Part shown: in pieces, positions 15,217-23,987 of the stretch
Layout: every line of letters starts with the position of its first letter
Position numbering within the stretch: the stretch's first letter is position 1
Assembly (NCBI RefSeq): GCF_018614035.1
Contig: NZ_JAGGPA010000002.1
Coordinates: 1 to 64,000 of the forward strand
Length of the DNA stretch: 64,000 nt
Source of the DNA: Streptomyces sp. ISL-96
Lineage (GTDB): Bacteria; Actinomycetota; Actinomycetes; Streptomycetales; Streptomycetaceae
Direction of reading: 5' to 3'
Translations under genes and position numbers: made by a program
The notes under the pieces: generated by a model
The model's input: only the letters and a program-made list of their open reading frames with translations
What the model was told of the DNA's origin: nothing
Databases searched by the model: none

Positions 15217-16476
15217 ATGCAGCGACGGAACATAGCAGTGGTGGGTGGAGGAGTGGCGGGCCTGACCGCGGCGTACGTACTCCAGCAGAGCTGTGACGTC
15301 ACCTTGTACGAGGCGGACACGAGGCTCGGTGGTCACGCGCACACGCACGAGCTGACCACGGGCGACGGCCGTCCGCTCCGTGTCGACAGCGGGTTCATCG
15401 TGCACAACGAGCGCACCTACCCCTTGTTGCTCCGGCTGTTCGACGAGCTCGGGGTCACCACCCAGGACTCCGAGATGAGCATGTCGGTGCGCTGTCAGGG
15501 CTGCGGACTCGAGTACGCGGGAGCACGCGGGCCGGCGGGCCTGTTCGCCGGACGCAACGCGGTGCGCGGCAGCTACCTGCGGCTGCTCGGGCAGGTGCCC
15601 GTGTTCCACCGGGCGGCCCGCCGTGTTCTCGCCTCCGGCAGCGGACCGGCGTACACCTTGCGCCGGTTCCTCGACGACGGTGCCTACTCTGCCTACTTCG
15701 TCGCCCACTTCGTCATACCGCTGGTGTCAGCGGTCTGGTCGTGCGCGCCCGAGACCGCCATGCGGTACCCCGCCCGGTACTTGTTCCGTTTCCTGGAACA
15801 TCACGGCCTTCTCTCCGTCAAGGGCTCCCCGCAGTGGAAGACGGTGACCGGCGGGTCGGTGGAATACGTGGACCGGATCGCGAAACAGCTCACCACCGTG
15901 CGCACAGGAGCCCCCGTACGAGGCGTGCAGCGCTTCGCCGACCGCGCAAGGGTGACGCCCGACGACGGCGACACCCAGGACTACGCGGCAGTCGTGATCG
16001 CGGTGCACCCCGATCAGGCACTGCGCCTCCTCAGCGATGCCACCGAGGACGAGCAGCGGCTGCTCGGAGCGTTCCGTTACTCCCGTAACCCGACGGTCCT
16101 GCACACCGACACCACACTGCTGCCCCGCTCCTCCAAGGCGCGGGCCTCGTGGAACTACTTCATGCCGTCCTGTGATGCGCCGGCCGACGCGGTGCAGGTC
16201 AGCTACGACATGAACCGCCTGCAGCGCCTGGGAGCCGGTAACGACCATGTCGTCACCCTCAACGGCGACGGACGGGTGAACCCGTCGAAGGTGCTGGCCC
16301 GCATGGTGTACGAACACCCGGTCTTCACGCCCGAGTCCGTCACCGCGCAGCAGAACCTGCCGCAGCTGAACACGGACGTGACCGCGTTCGCCGGGGCGTA
16401 CCACGGGTGGGGGTTCCACGAAGACGGCTGTCGCTCGGGCGTCGAAGCGGCAGCCGCCCTGGGGGTGCGGTGGTGA
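15217..16476 (+). CDS. FAD-dependent amine-oxidase-like flavoprotein (COG2907)
   Basis: 419 aa from ATG 15217, with GGCGGAGG just upstream. The Rossmann FAD motif is VVGGGVAGLTAAY near residue 8, followed by LYEADTRLGGHAHTHEL, the signature of NAD/FAD-binding COG2907 proteins. This family includes, from memory, the flavoprotein required for furan fatty acid synthesis in Rhodobacter, where it desaturates a methylated acyl chain. It overlaps the DUF1365 gene by GTGA and heads a tightly packed operon with a CFA-type methyltransferase. Oxidation of a membrane fatty acid after methylation is the likely role, inferred from family and neighbours. Confidence 0.85.
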   Translation: MQRRNIAVVGGGVAGLTAAYVLQQSCDVTLYEADTRLGGHAHTHELTTGDGRPLRVDSGFIVHNERTYPLLLRLFDELGVTTQDSEMSMSVRCQGCGLEYAGARGPAGLFAGRNAVRGSYLRLLGQVPVFHRAARRVLASGSGPAYTLRRFLDDGAYSAYFVAHFVIPLVSAVWSCAPETAMRYPARYLFRFLEHHGLLSVKGSPQWKTVTGGSVEYVDRIAKQLTTVRTGAPVRGVQRFADRARVTPDDGDTQDYAAVVIAVHPDQALRLLSDATEDEQRLLGAFRYSRNPTVLHTDTTLLPRSSKARASWNYFMPSCDAPADAVQVSYDMNRLQRLGAGNDHVVTLNGDGRVNPSKVLARMVYEHPVFTPESVTAQQNLPQLNTDVTAFAGAYHGWGFHEDGCRSGVEAAAALGVRW

Positions 16477-17231
16477 CCGCCATGGCCGGCGTAACGGTTC
16501 GGGCATCGGCACCGGCGCTCTACGACTGCGTCATTTCCCATGCTCGTACCACGCCCATGCGCCACAGCTTCCGCCACCGCACCTACATGTGGCTGGTGGA
16601 CCTGGACCGGATACCCGTGCTGCCCCGCCCACTTCGCCCGCTCGCCCGCTTCGATCCGCGCGACCACTTCGGGGGGACGGCCCCCTCCATCCGCGACGGG
16701 CTCAACACATACCTGGCCGACGAAGGCGTGCGCCTGGACGGTGGCCAAGTCTTGATGCTCGCGCACGCCCGGGTCCTCGGCTACGTCTTCAACCCGATCA
16801 CTGTCTACTGGTGCCACGACCGCACCGGCGCTCTCGTCTGCGTGGTGACCGAAGTGCACAACACCTACGGGCAGCGTCACTGCTACCTGCTGCGGACCGA
16901 CGAAGGCGGCAGGGCCGAGGTGGCGAAGGACTTCTACGTCTCGCCGTTCTTCCCCGTCGACGGCACCTACCGCATGCGCCTGCCCGTCCCCAGCAGGCAG
17001 CTGGACCTCACCGTCCAACTCCGGCGCGGTGAAGGGAGCCCGTTCACCGCCACCGTCCGAGGAACACACCGGCCGGCCACCGCCCGGCGGCTGCTCGGGG
17101 CATCGCTGCGCCGCCCCTGGTCCACGGCCGCCGTCTTCGCCGGCATCCGCCGGCACGGCGTACACCTGCTCCTGCGCGGACTCCCCGTACAGCCCCGCCC
17201 CCCTCACCGGACGCAAGAAGGCATGAAGTGA
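16473..17231 (+). CDS. DUF1365 family protein (COG3496)
   Basis: 252 aa from GTG 16473, which overlaps the previous stop (GTGA). Diagnostic sequence includes ALYDCVISHARTTPMRHSFRHRTYMWLVDLD, LGYVFNPITVYWCHD and EVHNTYGQRHCYLL, the DUF1365 signature, in which FNP..YW and NTYG are conserved. These proteins nearly always sit between a COG2907 flavoprotein and a CFA synthase, as here. The biochemical role is unknown. A lipid-binding or carrier function for modified acyl chains is plausible but unproven. The next gene starts inside its stop. Confidence 0.85.
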   Translation: MTAMAGVTVRASAPALYDCVISHARTTPMRHSFRHRTYMWLVDLDRIPVLPRPLRPLARFDPRDHFGGTAPSIRDGLNTYLADEGVRLDGGQVLMLAHARVLGYVFNPITVYWCHDRTGALVCVVTEVHNTYGQRHCYLLRTDEGGRAEVAKDFYVSPFFPVDGTYRMRLPVPSRQLDLTVQLRRGEGSPFTATVRGTHRPATARRLLGASLRRPWSTAAVFAGIRRHGVHLLLRGLPVQPRPPHRTQEGMK

Positions 17232-18523
17232 CAGCTCCGACCACGCGCGACACCGACCGCACTCTTCTGCCACCGCAGCGGACATCGACGACCGGCGACA
17301 ACGTATGGCCGGACGTCACCCGCCTGCCGCGCGGCTCACATGCGCGGACCGCCATCACCCGCCTGATCCTGCAAGGCGCCTTCAAGCGGCTGCCCCTGCG
17401 GGTGCAAGTGGGAGAGGAGCCCGCAGGACCGGGAAGCGGGCCACTGCTGCACGTTCGGGACCCAGAGGCGTTCTTCCGGCGCATCGGCGCCGACGGGCTG
17501 ATCGGGTTCGGTGAGTCGTACATGGCGGGGGAGTGGACCGCGGACGAGCTCGTCGACGTCCTGACGGTGCTCGCCGCCCACGTGGACGAGCTGGCGCCCA
17601 AATCCCTGAGGCGGCTGCGCGGGCTGTGGGCGCGGCGCCGCCCAGACGCCCAGAGCAACACACTCGCCGGGGCCCGCGACAACATCCGCCGCCACTACGA
17701 CCTGTCGAACGACCTGTTCGCCCTCTTCCTCGACCCGACGATGTCGTACTCCTCAGCTGTCTTCTCCACCCTCCCGGCGACCGGCGCCACATTCGCTGAG
17801 GCCCAGCACCGCAAGATCGACCGACTGCTCGACCTGGCAGGCGTCGGCCCGGGGACCCGCCTGCTGGAGATCGGCACAGGGTGGGGCGAACTCGCGCTGC
17901 GGGCCGCCGAGCGCGGCGCGCAGGTGACGACGGTGACGCTCTCCGCCGAACAGCGACGCCTGGCCCAGCACCGTCTGCGGGAGGCGGGGGTGGCCGACCG
18001 GGTGACCGTGGACCTGTGCGACTACCGCCATGTCCAGGGCACCTACGACGCGGTGGTGAGCGTGGAGATGGTCGAGGCGGTCGGAGCCGACTACTGGCCC
18101 GTCTACTTCGCGACCCTGCGCGAGCGCCTCGCCCCCGGCGGACGGATAGCACTGCAGACGATCACGATGCCCCACGAGCGGATGCTGACCACCGCCCGCA
18201 CCCACACGTGGATCAGCAAGTACATCTTCCCCGGCGGGCTCATCCCCTCGATGACGGCCATCCGCGGGGAGTCGGCGCGGGCGGGGCTGTGCGTCGCCGC
18301 GGACCACGGCTACGGCGAGCACTACGCGGAAACGCTGCGACTGTGGCGCGAGCGCTTCCACCAGGAGGCCGCGAGCGTGGAAGCCCTGGGCTTCGACGCC
18401 GTCTTCCGCCGCATGTGGGAGCTGTACCTGGCGTACTCCGAGGCCGGATTCCGTGCCCGCTATCTCGACGTACGGCAACTGCTGTTGACCGAAAGCACGA
18501 CGACGCAAGGAGAAGCGCGATGA
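17228..18523 (+). CDS. Cyclopropane-fatty-acyl-phospholipid synthase-type methyltransferase
   Basis: 431 aa from GTG 17228 (GTGA overlap). An N-terminal acyl-binding domain (about 45-140) precedes RRHYDLSNDLFALFLDPTMSYSSAVF, then the SAM-binding motif LLEIGTGWGELALRAAERGA. CFA-family landmarks follow: VVSVEMVEAVG, TWISKYIFPGG and ARYLDVRQLLL. The enzyme transfers a methyl or methylene group from SAM to unsaturated acyl chains of membrane phospholipids. With the COG2907 partner the product may be a methylated or furan fatty acid rather than a plain cyclopropane; that is inference. The stop overlaps the next ATG. Confidence 0.9.
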   Translation: MTAPTTRDTDRTLLPPQRTSTTGDNVWPDVTRLPRGSHARTAITRLILQGAFKRLPLRVQVGEEPAGPGSGPLLHVRDPEAFFRRIGADGLIGFGESYMAGEWTADELVDVLTVLAAHVDELAPKSLRRLRGLWARRRPDAQSNTLAGARDNIRRHYDLSNDLFALFLDPTMSYSSAVFSTLPATGATFAEAQHRKIDRLLDLAGVGPGTRLLEIGTGWGELALRAAERGAQVTTVTLSAEQRRLAQHRLREAGVADRVTVDLCDYRHVQGTYDAVVSVEMVEAVGADYWPVYFATLRERLAPGGRIALQTITMPHERMLTTARTHTWISKYIFPGGLIPSMTAIRGESARAGLCVAADHGYGEHYAETLRLWRERFHQEAASVEALGFDAVFRRMWELYLAYSEAGFRARYLDVRQLLLTESTTTQGEAR

Positions 18524-18963
18524 CGTCCGTCGCCGACCGTCTTCTCCCGCTCCTCGGGCGCTGCATTCCCGGCCCCGTTCCGGTACGGCTGAGGGCCTGG
18601 GACGGCAGCGAGGCAGGTCCGCCGGGAGGCCCCCTGGTCGTCCTCCGCTCCCGCCCGGCCCTGCGCCGGCTGCTGTGGCGGCCGGACGAACTCGGGCTCG
18701 CCGAGGCATACAGCGCCGGGGAGATCGACGTGACAGGGGAACTGGCGGCCGGACTGAGCGCGGTGTGGCAACAGGTGCGCGACTTGGCCATGGTCGGCGA
18801 GCCGACCGCGTGGGTCTGGCGTCTGTACCTCGTGGGCAGCGGCCTGGCGTTCACCGAACGGCGCATGGGCGTCGACCAGATTCTCGCGGTCCGCCCCACG
18901 CGCAACGGTGACGCGGGGATGCTCGCCTGCGGGTACGACGAGTACGGGCCGGAGGCATCGTGA
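18520..18963 (+). CDS. CFA-synthase N-terminal-domain protein lacking the methyltransferase
   Basis: 147 aa from ATG 18520 (ATGA overlap). [34 protein letters not shown] and [19 protein letters not shown] match the N-terminal lipid-presenting domain of actinobacterial CFA-like methyltransferases. Those proteins are normally about 430 aa. The SAM domain is absent and the tail (WLYLVGSG..., [11 protein letters not shown]) is unrelated. It is an in-frame, clean short gene in an intact overlap chain. It could be a stand-alone acyl-binding subunit or the relic of a deletion. I lean to deletion because its C-terminal half resembles no known ending. Confidence 0.7.
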   Translation: MTSVADRLLPLLGRCIPGPVPVRLRAWDGSEAGPPGGPLVVLRSRPALRRLLWRPDELGLAEAYSAGEIDVTGELAAGLSAVWQQVRDLAMVGEPTAWVWRLYLVGSGLAFTERRMGVDQILAVRPTRNGDAGMLACGYDEYGPEAS

Positions 18964-19792
18964 TGAGCGGGTACCCGTGGGCGGCCCTCGCCGCCAACCT
19001 GGCGCCCGCCGCCGGTGCCGCGCTCGCGGTCATGCTCCTCGCCTTCGCCGTGGCCGCAGTCAAGGGAACACACCGGCTCGTGGACGTGGCCTGGGGCCTC
19101 GCCTTCACCGCGGTGGCCGTCGTCTCGTACGCCATGTCCGCGGACCACGGTGACGACACGAGACGGCTGCTGATCACCGGGGCGACCGCCATGTGGGGTG
19201 TGCGGCTGGCCGCCCACATCGCGTGGCGCGGACACGGACACGGTGAGGACCCGCGCTACGACCGCATGCTGGGCAAGGCCCCCGGCAACCGCACCTTGTA
19301 CGCCTTTCGAAAGGTGTACCTGCTCCAGGCCGCACTGGTCTGGCTGATCTCCCTGCCTGTCCAGGCGGCACAGTACGCGCCGGAGCCTGCCGGAGCACTG
19401 ACCGTGCTGGGCGCGGTGGTGTGGGCGGTCGGCCTCGGCTTCGAAGCGGTCGGCGACTACCAGCTGGCCCGCTTCAAGGCCGACCCCGCTCATCGCGGAC
19501 GCATCATGGACCGGGGCTTGTGGAGCTGGACACGACACCCGAACTACTTCGGCGACTTCCTCGTCTGGTGGGGCCTGTTCCTCATGGCCTGCGGCAACTG
19601 GCAGGCCGCGGCCATCTCGCTCGTCTCCCCATGGTGATGACCCTCCTGCTGACCCAGGGCAGCGGCAAAAGGCTTCTGGAGAAGCACATGGCCGACCGCT
19701 CGACCTACGCCGCCTACGCCGCACGTACCAGCGGATTCTTTCCTCGCCCTCCGCGCCACTGTGCCCATCACAAACAGCGAGGCGCACGATGA
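18963..19792 (+). pseudogene. DUF1295 membrane protein (steroid 5-alpha-reductase-like), frameshifted
   Basis: The first frame (ATG 18963 to TGA 19637) encodes a multi-pass protein: [56 protein letters not shown] and [10 protein letters not shown], the DUF1295 signature. It stops at ISLVSPW. One frame over, the family C-terminus continues directly: [22 protein letters not shown] and TSGFF. Adding one C to the four-base C run at 19627-19630 restores a single ~276-aa frame ending at 19792, which overlaps the next ATG exactly (ATGA). It is either a real one-base deletion or a homopolymer sequencing error. DUF1295 proteins are putative reductases of lipid double bonds. Confidence 0.8.
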
Positions 19793-20550
19793 AGCCCCCA
19801 CCCTTCCATCACGAGCAACGCCGTACTGGCCATCGCTCCTTGCGACTACGGGCCGTCCCGCCCGCCTCCATGGGAGCGGTCCTGCTCCTGCACGGCGGCC
19901 GCTCGGACGCCCTGACGCCACCACCGCTGCTCAACCTGCCCAGTGCGCGCATGCGACCCTTCGGTACCGCCATTCTCAGAGCGACACCCGACCACGACGT
20001 ACTGCTGGCATCGGTGCGCTACCGCTACCGCGGCTGGAACGGATCACGCAGCGACCCCGTGCACGACGCTCAGGAGGCACTCGACGAGCTGAAACTCCTC
20101 GCCCCACTCAGGCCGGTCGTCCTGGTCGGCCACTCCATGGGCGCGCGAGCAGCGCTGCGCGTGGCCGAACACTCCCACGTCAGCGGCATCGTGGCTCTCG
20201 CACCATGGTGTCCGCCGGGCGAACCCGTCGCGCACCTGAAGAACAAACATCTGATCGTCCTCCACGACGAACAGGACCGCGTCACCAACGCCCACGACTC
20301 CTGGGACTTCGTACGAAGAGCCCGGCGCGCCGGAGCGCAGGCGTGCGGCATCACCATGCCCCGCGGTGGTCACGCCATGCTGCGCGACGCGGGCACCTGG
20401 CACCGGCTCACGGCGGCCCTGACCGCGGGCATCCTCGGCGCGGAGTCTCTTCCATCCTGTCTGACCAAGACACTGTCAGCCGACATCGCGGTCGTCGGTG
20501 CGCACCGCGTTCTCAAGGAACTGCCCCGCAAAGGCTGTGGGGCAAGGTGA
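19789..20550 (+). CDS. Alpha/beta hydrolase
   Basis: 253 aa from ATG 19789, overlapping the stop of the restored DUF1295 frame. The hydrolase core includes MGAVLLLHGGRSDALTPPP, the nucleophile elbow VVLVGHSMGARAAL (Ser in GHSMG), LIVLHDEQDRVT with an acid residue and MPRGGHAMLRDAGTWHR with the His. It is cytoplasmic, without a signal peptide. As last gene of the lipid-modification operon it may be an acyl-thioesterase or lipid hydrolase; the substrate is unknown. The last ~30 residues run past the fold, so the true C-terminus may have been altered. Confidence 0.8.
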   Translation: MKPPPFHHEQRRTGHRSLRLRAVPPASMGAVLLLHGGRSDALTPPPLLNLPSARMRPFGTAILRATPDHDVLLASVRYRYRGWNGSRSDPVHDAQEALDELKLLAPLRPVVLVGHSMGARAALRVAEHSHVSGIVALAPWCPPGEPVAHLKNKHLIVLHDEQDRVTNAHDSWDFVRRARRAGAQACGITMPRGGHAMLRDAGTWHRLTAALTAGILGAESLPSCLTKTLSADIAVVGAHRVLKELPRKGCGAR

Positions 20551-20788
20551 GCCTCGGCCTCTGCCCGTCAGCGGTCGAGCGCGGTACCTGACTTTCACCC
20601 CCGCAGGGTGTCCCGCGTACGCAGATGTCGTCCGAAGCCGGCAACCGACCTGCCCGAACGCATGGGCAGACTCTCAAGGGCCAGACCGACCGGACAGCTC
20701 CCCCGGGCGTGCGCAGATGGCCGCAACAGGGCCCCCACATAGGCCCGGGAGACCGGGCTGTACCGTCCGTATCGAGGATTGGAGTCCC

Positions 20789-21301
20789 ATGGCTCGCACG
20801 TTCAGTGTTTCCGACAGCGTCAGCATCGCGGCCAGCCCTTCGCTGGTCTACCAACATGTCTGCGACCCGGCACTCATGGGCCGCTGGAGCCCGGAGAATC
20901 TTGGTGCCACACTGTGCGACCCGCAGGGGCCGGCTGTTGTCGGCACGGTCTTCGACGGCCACAACAAGCGAGGCTCTCTCCGGTGGACCACGAGATGCAC
21001 GGTGACCGCGGCTGAGCCAGACAAGCTGTTCCGGTTTCGGGTTCACGCCATCGGCCTGAAACAACCGCGGTTGCGGGGACCCATCGCTACCTGGGAGTAC
21101 CGGTTCGAGCCAACCGCCGAGGGCACGAGGGTCACCGAGACATGGACCGACGACCGTCGGTCTTGGCCCGACTTCGTTGCGAACCTGTTCGACAAAGCCG
21201 CAACGCGCGGCTCTTCCTTCGCTGACTTCCAGCGCACGAACATCCGAATCACTCTGCGCAACCTTAAAGCGGCGCTCGAAGCCCCATCGGCGATGCTCTG
21301 A
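20789..21301 (+). CDS. SRPBCC (polyketide cyclase/dehydrase-like) protein
   Basis: 170 aa from ATG 20789, with GGAG 4 bases upstream; the frame is open to 20498 but without family similarity. FSVSDSVSIAASPSLVYQHVCDPALMGRWSPEN is a typical START/SRPBCC opening, and WEYRFEPTAEGTRVTETWTDDR the usual central strands. This fold binds hydrophobic ligands. There is no catalytic signature, so the substrate is unknown. It follows the lipid operon with a 238-base gap and ends before a strong hairpin, so it is its own transcription unit. Confidence 0.75.
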   Translation: MARTFSVSDSVSIAASPSLVYQHVCDPALMGRWSPENLGATLCDPQGPAVVGTVFDGHNKRGSLRWTTRCTVTAAEPDKLFRFRVHAIGLKQPRLRGPIATWEYRFEPTAEGTRVTETWTDDRRSWPDFVANLFDKAATRGSSFADFQRTNIRITLRNLKAALEAPSAML

Positions 21302-21347
21302 AGCAAGCGGTTTTCGCTACCCGGACCTTTGGGCGTTCCTCTGCTTA

Positions 21348-21384
21348 CCTGGTGGGCGAGGAATGGACAGCCTCGCCCACCAGG
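21348..21384 (+). terminator. Hairpin terminator after the SRPBCC gene
   Basis: CCTGGTGGGCGAGG (21348-21361) and CCTCGCCCACCAGG (21371-21384) form a perfect 14-bp stem with a 9-base loop, 46 bases past the stop. Confidence 0.7.
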
Positions 21385-21639
21385 GCCTCCGTTTCAGGCA
21401 GCAGAGACCCTCATTGACTGGGGAGAATTCGCGCCCGGCCCACCCGTTGCCCCCACCTCTGCGCATCGCGGCCGCTGACGCCTGCGCGACACCACGGCGC
21501 CCTTCGCTTCGGGCGCGACGATGTTCACGGCCGGGGCCCGTGGACCTCTCACCGGAGCACCCCTCTTTCACGGCCTCCTTCGCCTCACAGAACCGGGCCG
21601 GCACAGCAGCAGGGAAGGGTTCGGTCGAAGCTCTTCGGG

Positions 21640-22157
21640 AACGAGTTCGGCTCGCTTGTCCGCCCCCGTGAACTGACTGCGCCAGGGCGGCTTCTGGTGC
21701 TGTTGCTCGCCGTGGTGCTGGGGGCTTCCACGCGGCTCTGCCAGCCCACGGAAAACGATCATGGCGGCCCACCTCGCCGGAGCCAGAGATACTCGCAAGG
21801 ACGCCGTCACCGTCCGGGCCACCGTCACTCTCACCGATGAGGCAGGCGTCCTGACCCTGAGTCCAGCCTCTCGCCACCCACCTAGCCGGCGAGACGGTCC
21901 TGACCGGGTTCGCACTGACCAGCGGCTTCCTAGTCACGGCCGTTGGAGGGTGGTTGCTGCGCTCCGCACTGCGTAACCGCCCCACCCATCACCATCACTA
22001 CGGCTACGCGACCGCATGTGGTCGGCGTGTGCTGCGCACCGCCCACCCGGTGGGCGGTGCCCAAGCGATTCGCCCGCGTCGGTCGGTCGTGACATCCGCC
22101 CTCGTCTTGATCGTCGACAGCGGGCTCACGGCCCACGCTGTCATCGGTCTGTGGTGA
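21640..22157 (+). pseudogene. Degraded second copy of a NicO nickel/cobalt transporter
   Basis: Across three frames this region matches the C-terminal half of the intact NicO protein at 1278-2912. It reads SLVRPRELT then LLLAVVLGAS, and after a base loss the HA(A)LPAHGKTIMAAHLAGA segment. It continues with RKDAVTVRATVTLT, HLAGETVLT, WLLRSALRNRP, a short HHHH tract and finally SALVLIVDSGLTAHAVIGLW-stop, equivalent to the normal end. At least three frameshifts (near 21737, 21753 and 21870) and a deletion of most of the His loop and the GLVPSP region make it non-functional. It lies on the opposite strand from the intact gene. Confidence 0.8.
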
Positions 22158-22245
22158 GCATATTTGGGTTCGACAGAGCAAGCAGGACGAGCTCACACTC
22201 CTCGGAGGGTGAGGTGCCCGGACGTGCATGCCTGACCGGCGCTTA

Positions 22246-23144
22246 GGGGTCCTTGCAGAATGATCTTTCTGTGGCACGGTGGAGATGTACGTGATCCCGT
22301 GTTTTGTGGGGTGGCCATGGCACGGCGGAAGCCGTGGGAGGTCAGCGACGAGCTGTGGGCGGTGATCGAGCCGCTGTTGCCGAAGCATGAACGACGGTAT
22401 CGGCATCCCGGGCGCAAGCGCATCGATGACCGCAAGACGCTGCAGGGTGTGTTGTTCGTCCTCTACACCGGCATCCAGTGGGAGTTCCTGCCGCAGGAAC
22501 TGGGGTTCGGCTCCGGTCCTACCTGCTGGCGGCGGCTGGCCGAATGGCAGCAGGCCGGCGTGTGGGAGGAACTCCAGCGGGTGCTGCTGGACCGGCTGCG
22601 TGCCGCAGACCGCCTCGACTTCTCCCGCGCCACCATCGACGCCTCGCACGTGCAGGCCAAGCGGGGGCGAAGCAGCCCAAAAGTCGGTCCCAGCCCGGTT
22701 GACCGCGCACGGCCGGGCTCGAAGCATCACGTGCTGACCGAGGCGCACGGCATCCCGCTGCGGGTGTCCCTGACCGGCGGTCACCGCAACGACGTCACCC
22801 AACTCCTGCCCCTCGTCGACAGCATTGGGCCGGTGAGGGGCAAGCGGGGCCGGCCCCGGCGCAAGCCCCGCACGTTATACGCCGACCGCGGCTACGACCA
22901 CGACATCTACCGCCGCCGTCTGCGCGAGCGTGGCATCACACCGAAGATTGCCCGACGCGGCCAGCCACACGGCTCGGGCTTGGGCAAGGTCCGTTGGGTC
23001 GCCGAGTCCGCCATCGCCTGGCTCCACGGCCCCCGCCGCCTACGGACCCGCTGGGAAGTACGCGACGACATACACGACGCTTTCCTCCAGCTCGCCCACT
23101 GCATGACCCTCGCCCGCAAACACCCAGCTTTCTGAAAGCACCCC
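22246..23144 (+). mobile_element. IS5-family insertion sequence with TA target duplication
   Basis: Terminal inverted repeats GGGGTCCTTGCAGAA (22246-22260) and its counterpart at 23130-23144 match at 13 of 15 positions. TA dinucleotides (22244-22245 and 23145-23146) flank them as the target duplication. Length 899 bp with a single transposase gene, typical of the IS427-type branch of IS5. It is complete and looks recent. It sits next to the NicO pseudogene and a nonsense-mutated gene. Confidence 0.8.
22317..23135 (+). CDS. IS5-family transposase
   Basis: 272 aa from ATG 22317. RKPWEVSDELWAVIEPLLP at the N-terminus and GVLFVLYTGIQWEFLPQELGFGSG are typical of IS5 single-frame transposases. DDE residues are apparent in ATIDASHVQAK (first D), LYADRGYDHD (second D) and WVAESAIAWLH (E). 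It contains a TTA codon (RTLYADRG), common in transferred DNA. There is no frameshift, so the enzyme is probably active. Confidence 0.85.
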   Translation: MARRKPWEVSDELWAVIEPLLPKHERRYRHPGRKRIDDRKTLQGVLFVLYTGIQWEFLPQELGFGSGPTCWRRLAEWQQAGVWEELQRVLLDRLRAADRLDFSRATIDASHVQAKRGRSSPKVGPSPVDRARPGSKHHVLTEAHGIPLRVSLTGGHRNDVTQLLPLVDSIGPVRGKRGRPRRKPRTLYADRGYDHDIYRRRLRERGITPKIARRGQPHGSGLGKVRWVAESAIAWLHGPRRLRTRWEVRDDIHDAFLQLAHCMTLARKHPAF

Positions 23145-23165
23145 TAAGGGAAGACACACGGCGGA

Positions 23166-23723
23166 TCATGAGTGGGTGCCGCCCGGAACGTCCAGGGCGT
23201 TTCGCGCCTGCTCGGCGAGGGCTGAGAGCTTCTCTTTGAGTTCCGAGGCAGCCGTCGACACCCGTCGCGAGCGTTCACCAAACGCTGGATCGTCGTACGC
23301 GCGCTTGGCGTGGATCAAGGAATACGACCTGGCGTTGTATGTGGCTGTGGTCGCAAGTTCCACGATGGCCTCGGCCAGGTCTGCGATGCCGCGCGGTCCT
23401 TCGATCATGACGATGGGGCCGGTGGTGCGCACTGCGGGCATGAGGGCGGTTACCTCCTGCCAAGCGGCGTCGAGTTCTTCCGGGGAGTGATCTCCCCGGA
23501 CCGCGGCGTAGGCCATCGACGAAAGGCGCCCCAGAGCTTCTTGGTGGGCAGGGATGGCTTCGAGGAATCTGCTGTACACCTCGCGTCGCCCCTGGCGGCG
23601 TCATTGGGAGTGCTGACTGCGTCCCTGATACCTTCCCGTCAGGGCGGCTGCTCCCAGGGTCCCGCCTGCTCCGAGGAGTCCTCCCACGGCTGCACTCAAC
23701 AGGGCAGCCACTCCAGCGTCCAT
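23166..23723 (-). pseudogene. Hypothetical membrane-tethered protein interrupted by an in-frame TGA
   Basis: From ATG 23723 the frame encodes a hydrophobic Gly/Ala N-terminus (MDAGVAALLSAAVGGLLGAG...) and reaches RSQHSQ, then a TGA at 23601-23603. In the same frame it resumes as RRQGRREVYSRFLEAIPAHQ and runs to 23166. Streptomyces has a large family with exactly this layout: an N-terminal membrane helix, then an RRQ-R-R-E-Y-x-x-F helix and a helical bundle. The break is therefore a nonsense change, probably TGG to TGA. The 137-aa downstream part could still be made from GTG 23579, but without its membrane helix. Confidence 0.65.
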
Positions 23724-23987
23724 CGCCGCACCTTCGCATGTTCGAGTCGATCGACATCGTTCCCCCGTTGTGGTGTGTCATGTGGCGGATCCAGGCGATT
23801 GCCATGCCCGGAGCGAGCCACCGGGTGGCGGGGGGAGCCTGCTCCTTCTGGTTGGACTTTGGAGTCCATCAACGGGCAGCGCGGCGAAGGGGGCCTGAGC
23901 GCCTGCGGCCGCCCGGCCTGGATCAGCGGTGTCCGGGGCGAAACGGTGATCGCTGTGGAGCCGGTTGCGATCGAGGAGGGCGCCGGG

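Noticed and set aside
15217..20550. Tuberculostearic acid (bfaAB) operon
   Set aside because: The flavoprotein here is COG2907 (amine-oxidase-like), not the FAD_binding_4 type of BfaA; the DUF1365 and DUF1295 neighbours point to the other system.
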